From: Pseudochelatococcus sp050946405
GTDB lineage: Bacteria > Pseudomonadota > Alphaproteobacteria > Rhizobiales > Beijerinckiaceae
Reading direction: 5' to 3'
DNA length: 64,000 nucleotides
Assembly: GCF_050946405.1 (NCBI RefSeq)
Contig: NZ_JBMNUS010000010.1
Coordinates: 62,001 to 126,000, forward strand
Shown here: positions 45,431 to 54,698 of the stretch, piece after piece
How the letters are laid out: each line of letters opens with the position of its first letter
How positions within the stretch are numbered: position 1 is the first letter of the stretch
Notes under the pieces: model-generated
Told to the model about the DNA's origin: nothing
Seen by the model: the letters and a program-made list of their open reading frames with translations, nothing else
The model's database searches: none
Position numbers and translations under genes: made by a program

Positions 45431-47647
45431 TCAGTCCAGCTTGATCTTGCCCAGCCGGATGAACTGCGTCTCGCCGGACGAGCCGTCGATGCCGTCGTTA
45501 TCGGTGATGAAGATGGCCTCGCCGTCCTTGTCCACGGCGAAGCTTTCCACCTTGTCGAGAACCGTGCCGCGCGGCGCCTTGAGGTCCGGCAGCAGGTCGC
45601 GCACCAGCGTCTTCTTGACGACGGGGATCTCCTTGGCGCCGATGGCCGCCGGCGTCAGGCCCGCGACCGAGAAGCGATAGAGCTTCTTGATGACGGCGTT
45701 CTCGCCCACCTGGTTGTCGCGCTCGATGACGATGAAGCCGTCGTTGCCGACCGAGGTGATCTCGGACAGGCCGATCCAGCCCTTTTCCACCGCGTCGAGC
45801 GGGTAGTGCAGCGCGCCCCACGTCTTCGTCGCGGGCTTGTAGGTCAGGATCTTGGCGTGCCCCTTGGGGTCATCCTTCCACTCGCGCTGAACGGCGACCC
45901 AGACGGTCTCGTTCTCGCCCTCGCCCGTCACGGCGGCGCCCTCGAAGCCGAAGCGCGTGGCGTGCGCCTTCAGCTCTTCCGGCAGCTCGACGATCTCCTG
46001 CACCGCGCCCTTGTCGTCGACGCGGACGAGACGGGAGTGGGTCGGGGTCTTCTTGTGCGCCGGATCGCCTTCGGAAGCCAGCCAGAAACCGCCGGCGGGA
46101 CGGGCGGCGATGCCTTCGAGGTCGAGATTGGCGGCGGGCGCGCCGTCCTGCGTGACGACGCGCTTCTCGATGATGCGGGCCGGGGTCTGCGTGGCGTCGA
46201 CGACGTAGATCGCGCCCTGCGCGTAGAAGCTGTCGCTGACGACATAGAAGCGGCCGGCGGTCGACGGATCGGCGGCAGCGCCGGACAGGGCACCCCAGCC
46301 GATGGGCCGGCCGGCGTCATCGTTGCCGGAGACGATGGTCGGATAGTTCGCCGGTGCCTGCTCGCGCTTGAAGATGGCGACGGTCGTGCCCTGGCCGCCA
46401 TCCTCGCGCAGGTCGGTTTCGTTGGCGATCACGAAAAGATCGCGCTGCGGAATGGCCAGCAGGCCCTCGGGGCCGATGCCGCCGCCCGGCAGGAGCTGGA
46501 GAAACGCCGGCTCCTTGCCCGCGCCCTGATCGCGGTACACGCCGACGACCGAACCGCGCTCCGAACCGACGAAGAGGATGTTGTCGTCGCCGTACTTTCC
46601 AAAGGCGATGCCTTCAGGCTCGACGCCCTTCTTGTTGCGCTTTTCCGGGTAGTGGCCGGCGCGCAGCACCTCGTGCTCGAAGGAGGCGTGGCTCTCGTAG
46701 TCCACCTTGCCGCTCTTGTTGAAGATCGTGAAGCCGCGCGCGCCGCCCTTGTAATCGCCCTCGTTGGCGATCGCGAAACGCTCGCTGTCGAGCCAGCGCA
46801 CCGCGTCCGGTTCGCGCAGGGCGTTCTCGATCGTGTCGGTGGGGCTGATGATGCCGTCGCGCTTCGTGTCGACGTTCTCCAGCTTCACGCCGCCGGCGGA
46901 GAAATGGGAAACGACCTTGCCCGAAGCCGCGTCGACGACCACGATGTGGTTGTTTTCCTGCAGGGTGACGACGACTTCGTTGTTCTCGTTGAAGTCGACG
47001 AATTCCGGCTCCGGGTCCTCGGGCGCGATTTCCGTGAGGCCGGTGAGCTCGATGCGGCGCAGGGAAGCCTCGTCCACGGTGCCGTCCGCGTTCACGGCGG
47101 CGAGCGAGAGATAGCCGGCGGGGAGCTGCGGCAGCTCGCCTTCGTTATGCTCCTCGTTGCGCTCGTTCTCGATGGCGATGGCGACGGACTTCTTGTCGCG
47201 GCTCAGCGCGACGGAATCCGGCTGGCCGCCGAGGTCGATCTTCTTCTCCAGCGTCTTGGTGGTGAGGTTGACCACGCCGAGGAAGCCCGACGGCTCCGTG
47301 TAGCTCTTCGAGGTGTTGACGGCGACGAGCGCCCTGTCGCCCACGACGACGACCGAGGTCGGCTCGCCCTCGACCGCGACGACACCGCCGGCCTTCGGAG
47401 CCGCGGGATCGGTGATGTCGACCAGACCGACGCGATTGCCGGGCGAATCGGTGTAGACCAGCAGCGTGCCTTCGGCATTCGCCGAGATGATCTCGGACAC
47501 CGTTTCCTTCGCCGGATCGGCGTCTTGCGGCAGGTTATTGATCACCGGAAAAACCGCGATCCGGTTGAAGTTCAACGCTTCCGCGGCCGTCAGGGCGGTG
47601 CCGGACAGCAGGCTGAAGCAGGTCGCCAGCAGAATTGAGCGTTTCAT
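45431..47647 (-). CDS. Exported esterase-like phytase family protein
   Basis: 738 residues with a signal peptide (MKRSILLATCFSLLSGTALTAAEA). The first half has beta-propeller repeats of the YncE/LVIVD kind (GNRVGLVDITDPAAPK, VVVDAASGKVV). The second half carries the phytase-like esterase domain with GVEPEGIAFG, GPEGLLAIPQRDLFVIANETD, LDLEGIAARPAGGFWLASEG and WIGLSEITSVGNDGFIVIERDN. Members of this family are annotated as phytase-like from their propeller fold; the substrate is not proved. A good PHO-box-like site lies 67 bases upstream of the ATG. Divergent from the nuclease gene. Confidence 0.85.
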   Translation of the reverse strand: MKRSILLATCFSLLSGTALTAAEALNFNRIAVFPVINNLPQDADPAKETVSEIISANAEGTLLVYTDSPGNRVGLVDITDPAAPKAGGVVAVEGEPTSVVVVGDRALVAVNTSKSYTEPSGFLGVVNLTTKTLEKKIDLGGQPDSVALSRDKKSVAIAIENERNEEHNEGELPQLPAGYLSLAAVNADGTVDEASLRRIELTGLTEIAPEDPEPEFVDFNENNEVVVTLQENNHIVVVDAASGKVVSHFSAGGVKLENVDTKRDGIISPTDTIENALREPDAVRWLDSERFAIANEGDYKGGARGFTIFNKSGKVDYESHASFEHEVLRAGHYPEKRNKKGVEPEGIAFGKYGDDNILFVGSERGSVVGVYRDQGAGKEPAFLQLLPGGGIGPEGLLAIPQRDLFVIANETDLREDGGQGTTVAIFKREQAPANYPTIVSGNDDAGRPIGWGALSGAAADPSTAGRFYVVSDSFYAQGAIYVVDATQTPARIIEKRVVTQDGAPAANLDLEGIAARPAGGFWLASEGDPAHKKTPTHSRLVRVDDKGAVQEIVELPEELKAHATRFGFEGAAVTGEGENETVWVAVQREWKDDPKGHAKILTYKPATKTWGALHYPLDAVEKGWIGLSEITSVGNDGFIVIERDNQVGENAVIKKLYRFSVAGLTPAAIGAKEIPVVKKTLVRDLLPDLKAPRGTVLDKVESFAVDKDGEAIFITDNDGIDGSSGETQFIRLGKIKLD

Positions 47648-47713
47648 GTCGTTGGGTCTCCAGAGATCCGCGCGGGATACATGGGTTGCGGAGCCCTATG
47701 TCATTGGCGGGCG

Positions 47714-47731
47714 ATGACAATGGCGTGACAT
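47714..47731 (-). promoter_or_regulatory. PHO-box-like site upstream of the phytase-like gene
   Basis: On the minus strand ATGTCAC-GCCA-TTGTCAT: two TGTCA half-sites with exactly 11-bp period, matching 11 of 14 positions of CTGTCAT-N4-CTGTCAT. It lies 67 bases upstream of the start codon, suitable for PhoB activation. Confidence 0.7.
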
Positions 47732-47970
47732 GACGCGTCATCATTGGCGGAAAAGAGACAATATGAACGACAAGAAACAGTCCGGGCGGGCGCTTCCGTT
47801 CACCATGACATCCGGGCCGGTGAGGCCGGCGTGAGACACCGCCGCCGATGCCGGCGGCCGCTTCCGCGACAATGCGCGCCAGGCGCCGGGCGCGATTCTC
47901 ACGATGCCGCAAGCGGCGCGGGTCGCGCATGGATGCGCGCTCCTGAAGACAGGGAGTCGTTCCCGAACGG

Positions 47971-47988
47971 CAGTTAATCAGTTGTCAC
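47971..47988 (+). promoter_or_regulatory. Weak PHO-box-like site upstream of the nuclease
   Basis: CAGTTAA-TCAG-TTGTCAC, 9 of 14 positions, 73 bases upstream of the nuclease ATG. Weak alone; supported only by the divergent neighbour and gene function. Confidence 0.35.
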
Positions 47989-48061
47989 TGACGGGTGATA
48001 TTGAGTCGAAATCCCGTATCCCAACGACAATTCGCAACAAAGTTCTCAGAAGGAAGGTGAT

Positions 48062-51000
48062 ATGTCGCTTTTTTCGTTTATTTCGGCTCTTCCGTCGTTC
48101 CACCTCGGCAAGATCGGCGACGATACCATCAAGGGCAGCAATCGGCCCGATCTCATCGTCGACCTGTGGGGCAATGACGTCATCGAGGGCCTCGGCGGCG
48201 ACGACACGATTTTCGCCGGCGCGGGCGATGACATCATCGACGGCGGCGCGGGCAACGACACCATCGACGGCGGCAGCGGTTTCGACATCGCCTTTTATGC
48301 CGGCAAAGTATCGGATTACACCTTCGGCCGTCAGTCCTTGTGGTTCCTGAACTGGGTTTCGGTGACGGACAACGCCACCGGCGACCGGGACAAGCTCTTC
48401 AACATCGAGGCGCTGCGCTTCAACGGGGACGACTACACGCTCTATCTCGACGGCCGCAATAACGCAGCGCTCGCCCGCGACGACGCGGCGTCGGTGCTAG
48501 AGGGTGAGAAGCTGACCATCCGGGCGGTCGACCTGCTCGCCAACGACTGGGACTACGAGGGCGATCCGCTGTCGATCGCCCATGTTTCGGCGACGAGCGC
48601 CAGCGGCGCGTCGGTGTCGATCGTCGACGGCGCCGTCACTTACGACGCGGGCGATCTGTTCGCCTATCTCAAGGCGGGCGAGACCGCGACCGATACCTTC
48701 ACCTACACCGTCGATGACGGCAAGGGCGGTTTCGACACCGCCACCGTGACGGTGACGATCGACGGCGTCGACGCGCCCGAGCCCGCCGTCGCCCCGCGCA
48801 TCAACGAGATCCACTACGACAACACCGGCACGGATGCCGGCGAGTTCGTCGAGATCCGCGTCAAGGCGGGCGAGGATGCGGCCGGCCTCAAGGTCGAGCT
48901 TTACAACGGCAACGACGGCAAGACCTACAACGCCGCGGACGTGTCCGCCCTCGCCAAAACCACGGACGGCGATTACGACTATTACGTCTGGAGCCTGCCC
49001 GCCAACGGCATCCAGAACGGCTCGCCGGACGGCGTCGCCCTGTCGCGCGACGGCGAGGTGATCGAGTTCCTCTCCTACGAAGGCGTCTTCACGGCCGCGA
49101 ACGGCGTCGCGCAGGGCAAGACCTCCATCGACATCGGCGTCGCGGAAGGCGGCGACACGCCGATCGGGCAATCGCTGCAACGCGTCGGCGACGGCCCCAC
49201 CGACTGGACCGGGCCGCGGGAGCACACCCAGGGCGCGGCCAATGAAGGCGGCGGCGAGCCCGGCCCCGGCGAACCGCAGGCGCTGCTGATCTCGCAGATT
49301 CAGGGCACGGCGACGGCCAGCACCTATGTCGGTAATTACGTCCTCGTCTCCGCCATCGTCACCTACACCACGGCCGACGGCTTCTTCCTGCAAGAAGAGG
49401 ATGCCGACGCCGATGGCGACGTGCGCACCTCGGAAGGCATCTTCGTCTACACGCGCAACGCCCCCGCCGTCGCGGCCGGCGATCATGTCGAGGTTTCCGG
49501 CACGGTCGACGAATACTTCAACCTCACGCAGATCAAGGATGTCACGGACATCGTGACGCTGTCGGCGAACAACGCCCAGCCGACGCCGGCGACCATCGCG
49601 CTGTCTCCCGATTTCATCGACGATCTGGAGCAGTACGAAGGCATGGCGGTCACGCTGACGACCGGCACGGCGGAACCGCTGACCATCATCGAGAACTACA
49701 ATTTCGATCGCTACGGCGAGATCGTCGTTTCGGCCGGCGAGCAGGTGACGCCGACGCAGATCTACGATCCCAACACGCAGCTCGATGAAATCAAGGCGCT
49801 GCAACAGGCCAACGCCAACAACCGCTTCAAGATCGACGACGGCAATTCCGCCCAGAACCCGGACGCCTTCCCCTACGCGCCCGCCGCCGCCGGCGACAAC
49901 GGCAACGGCTATCTGGACGCCGGCGACACGTTCTCCGAAGCCGGCCCCACGCTGCGCCTGGGCGCGCAGATCACCGAGCCCGTCACCGGCGTCCTGACCT
50001 ACAATTTCGACGAATACAAGCTGCTGGTGAATGGCGTGCTGGCGATCGACGAGGCCACCAACGGCGGCGCGCGCGAGCCGGCGCCCGAGGATGTCGGCGG
50101 CCGCCTCACGGTCTCCAGCTTCAACCTGCTGAACTATTTCACCACGCTCAACGACGGTTCCGGCGCCGGCTCCGGCCCCGACAACCTGACGCCGCGCGGC
50201 GCCACCACCGCCGGCGACCTCGAACGCCAGACCGACAAGATCGTCGAGGCGATGCTGACGATCGACGCCAGCGTCTTCGGCTTGCAGGAGCTGGAGAACA
50301 ACGGTTTCGGCGATAGCTCCGCCATCGTGGCGCTGGTCGACGCCCTCAACGCCGGGGCGAGCGACGGCACCACCTATGCCTTCGTCAACCCGAACGGGGA
50401 GGGTGTCGACGGCTTCATCGGCACGGACGCCATCACCACGGGCCTGATCTACAAGAGCAACGAGGTCAGCCTCGTGGCGAGCGACGTTCTTGTGTTCGAC
50501 GAGGGCGGCGAGCAGAGCACCCGCCCGGCCATCGCCGCGACCTTCGCGGAAATCACCACCGGCGAGCGCTTCAGCGTCGCGGTCAATCACTTCAAATCCA
50601 AGAGCGGCACCGGTACGGGCGACGACGCCGATCAGGGCGACGGCCAGGGCGCGTTCAACGCCATCCGCACCGAAACCGCCCGCCAGCTCGCCGCGTGGCT
50701 CGACGCCGCCAATCCCGACGGCTATCTCGCCACGAACGGCATCGACGACACGGATGTGCTGATCATCGGCGATCTCAATTCCTACGCCAAGGAAGATCCT
50801 GTCACGGCGCTTCTCGATGCGGGCTTCGTCGACCTGATCGACGCGCACATCGGCCAGGACACCGCTTTCAGCTACCTGTTCAACGGCCAGCGCGGCACGC
50901 TCGACCAGGGCCTCGCCAATCAGTCGCTCGCCGGGCAGGTGAGCGGCGTGACCGAATGGCACATCAACGCGCAGGAGCCGGACCTGCTGAACTATTCCAG

Positions 51001-51106
51001 CCAGTACAAGGATGCGCGTTTCTACAACGTCGATCCCTTCGCCACGTCCGATCACGATCCGCTGCTGATCGGCCTCAACCTGTCGTCCGAGCCCGCGCTC
51101 GTCTGA
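48062..51106 (+). CDS. ExeM/NucH family secreted endonuclease with N-terminal RTX repeats
   Basis: 1014 residues. RTX calcium repeats are at the N-terminus (about 40-76, GGDDTIFAGAGDDIIDGG), not at the usual C-terminal place. Next a cadherin-like/VCBS-type domain (about 145-240), a lamin-tail domain (about 245-395), an OB-fold region (ISQIQGTATASTYVGNYVLVSA, about 410-520) and a C-terminal endonuclease/exonuclease/phosphatase domain (about 680-1010) with FNLLNYF, FGLQELENNG, VNHFKSKSG, IGDLNSYAKEDP and SDHDPLLIGL. It would degrade extracellular DNA for phosphate and nitrogen or remodel biofilm. No Sec signal is seen. AAGGAAGG precedes the ATG. Confidence 0.92.
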   Translation: MSLFSFISALPSFHLGKIGDDTIKGSNRPDLIVDLWGNDVIEGLGGDDTIFAGAGDDIIDGGAGNDTIDGGSGFDIAFYAGKVSDYTFGRQSLWFLNWVSVTDNATGDRDKLFNIEALRFNGDDYTLYLDGRNNAALARDDAASVLEGEKLTIRAVDLLANDWDYEGDPLSIAHVSATSASGASVSIVDGAVTYDAGDLFAYLKAGETATDTFTYTVDDGKGGFDTATVTVTIDGVDAPEPAVAPRINEIHYDNTGTDAGEFVEIRVKAGEDAAGLKVELYNGNDGKTYNAADVSALAKTTDGDYDYYVWSLPANGIQNGSPDGVALSRDGEVIEFLSYEGVFTAANGVAQGKTSIDIGVAEGGDTPIGQSLQRVGDGPTDWTGPREHTQGAANEGGGEPGPGEPQALLISQIQGTATASTYVGNYVLVSAIVTYTTADGFFLQEEDADADGDVRTSEGIFVYTRNAPAVAAGDHVEVSGTVDEYFNLTQIKDVTDIVTLSANNAQPTPATIALSPDFIDDLEQYEGMAVTLTTGTAEPLTIIENYNFDRYGEIVVSAGEQVTPTQIYDPNTQLDEIKALQQANANNRFKIDDGNSAQNPDAFPYAPAAAGDNGNGYLDAGDTFSEAGPTLRLGAQITEPVTGVLTYNFDEYKLLVNGVLAIDEATNGGAREPAPEDVGGRLTVSSFNLLNYFTTLNDGSGAGSGPDNLTPRGATTAGDLERQTDKIVEAMLTIDASVFGLQELENNGFGDSSAIVALVDALNAGASDGTTYAFVNPNGEGVDGFIGTDAITTGLIYKSNEVSLVASDVLVFDEGGEQSTRPAIAATFAEITTGERFSVAVNHFKSKSGTGTGDDADQGDGQGAFNAIRTETARQLAAWLDAANPDGYLATNGIDDTDVLIIGDLNSYAKEDPVTALLDAGFVDLIDAHIGQDTAFSYLFNGQRGTLDQGLANQSLAGQVSGVTEWHINAQEPDLLNYSSQYKDARFYNVDPFATSDHDPLLIGLNLSSEPALV

Positions 51107-51127
51107 CGGCGGTTCCGCCATGCGAGA

Positions 51128-51159
51128 GGGGCGGCGTCCATGCGGACGCCGCCCCTTTT
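51128..51159 (+). terminator. Rho-independent terminator of the nuclease gene
   Basis: GGGGCGGCGTCC-ATGC-GGACGCCGCCCC followed by TTTT. It lies between the convergent nuclease and ABC ATPase genes and can serve the plus strand directly. Confidence 0.85.
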
Positions 51160-51184
51160 CCATTCCGGCAAGACGGCGGCGCCG

Positions 51185-52216
51185 TCAGCGCGCGACCGTG
51201 TGAATGTCCTGCCGGCGCAGCGTGAGCGTGACGCCGGTGCCCGGCGCAAGCTCCGCGGAATCGTATCGGTTGGGGGTCTCGACCTTCAGCCGCAGCCCGG
51301 CCGCGGTCACGATGTAGCGGATGAACGGGCCGGACAGGCTGGCGTCGGCCACGACGCCGCGCACGCGGATCGCATCGTCGTTTCCGGCGGCTGCGTCGGC
51401 GCTGTCGCGCGCATCCGTGAGCCGCCAGTCCTGCGGCTGGATGACGACCGCATCGGGGCTCTGGATGCCGGAAAGCTCGGTGAACTCCGCCGGCGTCAGC
51501 ACGTTGGCGTCGCCGATGAAGCCGGCGACGAACAGATCGCGCGGCCGGTGATAGATGTCGCGCGGGGTGCCCGTCTGGGCGATGACGCCCGCGTTCATCA
51601 CCGAGATGCGGTCGCCGAGCGTCAGCGCCTCGTCCTGATCGTGCGTCACCAGAATGCTGGTGAGGCCGGTGTCGCGCTGGATGCGCTTCAGCTCGTCGCG
51701 CAGGCGCTTGCGGATTTGCGCATCGAGCGCCGACAGCGGCTCGTCGAGCAGCAGAAGGGCGGGCTCCAGCACCAGCGCGCGTGCGAGCGCCACGCGCTGA
51801 CGCTGGCCGCCGGAAAGCTGATGCGGGCGCACGTCGGCGCGCGCGCCCAGCGCCACCATGTCGAGCGTCGCCTCCACCTTGCGCGCGATCTCGGCGCGCG
51901 GCAGCTTTTTCTGCTCCAGCCCGAAGGCGAGATTCTGGCGCACGGTCATGTTGGGAAACAGCGCGTAGTGCTGGAACACCATCGCGATGCCGCGTTCCTT
52001 CGGAGGCAGGTTGTCGATCCGCCGCCCGCCGAGCCGGATCTCGCCCTCCGAAGGCTTCACCAGCCCGGCGATGGCGCGCAGCAGCGTGGTCTTGCCGCAG
52101 CCGGAGGGACCGAGCAGCACATGCATCTCGCCCTTGCCGACGGCAAGCTGGATCCCGTCCAGAATGGTGGATGCGCCGTAGGTCGCGCCGACTTTGTCGA
52201 TGGTGAGATAGGTCAT
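51185..52216 (-). CDS. ABC transporter ATP-binding protein (Fe/phosphonate/polyamine-type, with TOBE domain)
   Basis: 343 residues. Walker A GPSGCGKT (36-43), Q-loop QHYALFPNMTVRQNL, signature LSGGQRQR, Walker B LLLLDEPLSALD and the H-loop THDQDEALTL are all present, followed by a C-terminal TOBE domain (about 265-343). Last gene of the five-gene import operon at 51185-55748; its start overlaps the preceding permease stop. Confidence 0.92.
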   Translation of the reverse strand: MTYLTIDKVGATYGASTILDGIQLAVGKGEMHVLLGPSGCGKTTLLRAIAGLVKPSEGEIRLGGRRIDNLPPKERGIAMVFQHYALFPNMTVRQNLAFGLEQKKLPRAEIARKVEATLDMVALGARADVRPHQLSGGQRQRVALARALVLEPALLLLDEPLSALDAQIRKRLRDELKRIQRDTGLTSILVTHDQDEALTLGDRISVMNAGVIAQTGTPRDIYHRPRDLFVAGFIGDANVLTPAEFTELSGIQSPDAVVIQPQDWRLTDARDSADAAAGNDDAIRVRGVVADASLSGPFIRYIVTAAGLRLKVETPNRYDSAELAPGTGVTLTLRRQDIHTVAR

Positions 52217-53007
52217 GCGCGTGCGCGCTCCGTTCTGGCAAGCCCCAGCGACGCCAATGTCAGGGCGAGCAGGAGCACGAAATAGACCAGCACGATGACG
52301 CTGGTGATGCGCCCGCTCAGGTTGCGCTGGGCGTACATGTACATCTGCAACGTCTCGAAACCGCCGCCCACCAGCATCTTCGCGTAGACGAACTCGCTGA
52401 ACAGGATGGCGAAGTTCAGCACCGCGGCGACCATGACGCCCGGTGCGATGGCCGGCAGCACGACGCGGCGCAGGATCACCGCGTCGCTCGCGCCGACCAG
52501 CCGGCCGGCATCGAGCAGGTCGGCGATGGCGAGGCCCCGCAGGCTGTTCTTGATGGTGATGTAGAACATCGGAAAGCAGACCGGCACATAAACCAGCACC
52601 AGCACCAGCGGCGTGCCGTTGATCTGGAGCGGCGGCTGCGAGAAGACGCGCAGGTAGCCCACGACCAGCACGATGGCCGGCACCGCATAGGGCAGGATGA
52701 CGAGACGCGCCAGCCAGCGGTCGAGCCCCGGCCAATAGATGTGCGCGCACACGATGGCCGGCACGATGAGCACGGTCGCGATGGCCAGCGCGATCGCCGC
52801 CACCGCCAGCGAGCGGACCATCGCGGCGATGAAGCGCGGGTCCGACACCACGGAAAGGAAATAGTCGGCGGTGAGGGCGGTCGGCAGCAGCGTGTCGGAC
52901 CAGTCGGCCGCGAAGGCGTTGATGGCCGTGGCCGCGATCGGCAGCGCCATCAGCGCCGCCATGACGATGAGGAACGCGCGCGAGAGCAACCCGCCGGACG
53001 ATGTCAT
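52213..53007 (-). CDS. ABC transporter permease (second subunit)
   Basis: 264 residues with about six helices. The cytoplasmic coupling loop ADLLDAGRLVGASDAVILRRVVLPAIAPG is the EAA motif of binding-protein dependent permeases. It overlaps the upstream permease and the downstream ATPase by four bases each, so all are translated together. Confidence 0.92.
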   Translation of the reverse strand: MTSSGGLLSRAFLIVMAALMALPIAATAINAFAADWSDTLLPTALTADYFLSVVSDPRFIAAMVRSLAVAAIALAIATVLIVPAIVCAHIYWPGLDRWLARLVILPYAVPAIVLVVGYLRVFSQPPLQINGTPLVLVLVYVPVCFPMFYITIKNSLRGLAIADLLDAGRLVGASDAVILRRVVLPAIAPGVMVAAVLNFAILFSEFVYAKMLVGGGFETLQMYMYAQRNLSGRITSVIVLVYFVLLLALTLASLGLARTERARA

Positions 53008-53825
53008 GGCCGCTTCTCCCGCGCGAGGATCTGGCTCGCGACGATGGGCACCAGCAACACCAGCAGCAGCAGCAGCGCGATGGCGTTGGCGAGGTTGGGA
53101 TCGGAGAAGATGTCGCCCGACACGAGGTCGCTGATGGCGATGGTCACGACGTTGACGCTCGTGCCCGTCAGCGCGAAGGTCGTGGCGAAGGTGCCCATGG
53201 CGTTGGCGAACAGCAGGATGGCGATCGCCGCGATCTGGCGCGCCAGGATCGGCAGGCCCACCCGGAGCCAGAACCGCAGGGGCGATACGCCCATCAGGGC
53301 CGCCGCTTCCTCGATCTCCGTCGTCACGGCGTCGAAGGCGGGGGTCAGCAGCAGCGTCGCCAGCGCGATCTGGAAATAGCAATAGGCGATCGTCAGTCCC
53401 GCGAACGAATAGACGTTGAAGCCGCCCGGCAGGCCGAGCTTGCCGACGAGAATGGTGAAGAACCCGTTCATGCCGAACAGGATGATGATCGCCATGGCCA
53501 GCGGCACGCCGGCGAAATTGGCGCCCATGCTGCCGAAGGCGAGCGCGAAGCGCCGCACGCCGCCGCCGCGCGCGCGCAGCGCGATGGCGAGCAGGACGCC
53601 GGCGCCCATGCCCACCATGGTCGTGAGCACCGAAATCCAAAGCGTGATGGCGAAGGATTGCCGGTAATAGGCGCTGGCCAGCACGGTGCGGTAATTGGCG
53701 AGCGAGAAGGCGCCCTGCGCGTCGAAGCTGTCGATGACGACGCTCGACAGCGGCCAGACCACGAGCACCGCGAAGGCGATCAGCAGCGGGAGCGCGAGAA
53801 GCCGCATATGCAACGCGCCGCTCAT
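53004..53825 (-). CDS. ABC transporter permease (first subunit)
   Basis: 273 residues with about six helices. The EAA loop is EEAAALMGVSPLRFWLRVGLPILARQI. It pairs with the following permease to form the heterodimeric channel. The ATG overlaps the stop of the phosphodiesterase gene, tying the enzyme to the transporter. Confidence 0.92.
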   Translation of the reverse strand: MSGALHMRLLALPLLIAFAVLVVWPLSSVVIDSFDAQGAFSLANYRTVLASAYYRQSFAITLWISVLTTMVGMGAGVLLAIALRARGGGVRRFALAFGSMGANFAGVPLAMAIIILFGMNGFFTILVGKLGLPGGFNVYSFAGLTIAYCYFQIALATLLLTPAFDAVTTEIEEAAALMGVSPLRFWLRVGLPILARQIAAIAILLFANAMGTFATTFALTGTSVNVVTIAISDLVSGDIFSDPNLANAIALLLLLVLLVPIVASQILAREKRP

Positions 53826-54667
53826 GATTTCGGAGCCGGCAACAGCGCGCCCTCGCCGTAGCGCAGGACGCCCGCCGGCGCGGCGAGCCCGTGACCGGGA
53901 ATGGCGAGCAGCGCCGCGATCAGCCCGGCGATGTCCGTCTGGCGGATCGTCGCCGCCGGGTCGAGCGTGAAGGTATCCGCGCCGATGGTGTAAAGCGGCA
54001 CCTCCGTCTCGGTGACATCGGTGCCGCCGTGGCTGGCGTCGTCGCCCATGCCATGATCGCTCGTGACCAGCACGGCGTATCCGCGCGCCAGCCAGTCGGG
54101 CACATGGCGGGAGAGCAGATCGTCCGCGTGGCGGGCGGCGTTGCGGTAGGCCGCCGATCCGCCGCCGTGCCGATGGCCGGCATCGTCGATGTTCATCGGA
54201 TGCACCAGCATGAAATGGGGCGCGTGCCGCAGCAGCAGGTCCTGCGCATCGGCGAACAGGTGATCGTCGGGATAATCGTCGCGCCAGTAGAACGCGCCGT
54301 GCGCGATGCCGCCGTCCGCGTTCTCGATGCGGCGGAAGCGCGGCTCGAAAGGCGCATGGTTGTAAAGCTCGCAGAACCAGTGATAGGCGGCCGCGGCCGT
54401 CACCAGTCCGGCCCGGCGCGCGAGCGAGAACACGTTGGGATGGCGCGACAGGCGCACCACCGTGTTGCCGGTCACGCCATGATCGAGCGGCACGAGGCCG
54501 GTCATCAGCGTTTCGTACAGCGGGCGCGAGAGGGAGGGCAGCGCGCTGCGCAGGCGGTAGACCTGCGCGGCCCCGCCCTCGACGAGCGCCTCGGCATAGC
54601 CGAGGCACGCGCGGGCGGTGGCGTAGCGAAGGCCGTCGAGCACGACGAGGATCACCGGACGCATCAT
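53822..54667 (-). CDS. Cytoplasmic alkaline-phosphatase-superfamily phosphodiesterase
   Basis: 281 residues of the type I phosphodiesterase/nucleotide pyrophosphatase family. Metal-binding pattern: VVLDGLR at the N-terminus, a candidate nucleophile Thr in YETLMTG, NIDDAGHRHG, TSDHGMGDD and ASHGG. There is no signal peptide, so it acts in the cytoplasm. Its place between the binding protein and permease genes, with overlap into the permease, suggests that it hydrolyses the imported substrate, likely a phosphodiester or an organophosphate. A second ATG is one codon later. Confidence 0.88.
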   Translation of the reverse strand: MMRPVILVVLDGLRYATARACLGYAEALVEGGAAQVYRLRSALPSLSRPLYETLMTGLVPLDHGVTGNTVVRLSRHPNVFSLARRAGLVTAAAAYHWFCELYNHAPFEPRFRRIENADGGIAHGAFYWRDDYPDDHLFADAQDLLLRHAPHFMLVHPMNIDDAGHRHGGGSAAYRNAARHADDLLSRHVPDWLARGYAVLVTSDHGMGDDASHGGTDVTETEVPLYTIGADTFTLDPAATIRQTDIAGLIAALLAIPGHGLAAPAGVLRYGEGALLPAPKS

Positions 54668-54698
54668 GCGGCCCCTGCGGCTGGACGGCGGCGGCCGA

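Larger units (their letters stand above)
47648..48061. other. Divergent spacer between the phytase-like and nuclease genes
   Basis: 414 bases with no credible gene. It contains a strong PHO-box-like site facing left (47714-47731) and a weaker one facing right (47971-47988), suggesting both genes respond to phosphate starvation. Confidence 0.55.

Noticed and set aside
36698..51106. Genomic island from recent transfer
   Set aside because: No integrase, tRNA junction, direct repeats or clear shift in base composition at the borders; functional clustering alone is not evidence of transfer.
45428..51163. Other long antisense frames opposite the phytase-like gene (45428-47638) and the nuclease (48497-51163)
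   Set aside because: Same reason: shadow frames with biased composition and no recognisable domain.
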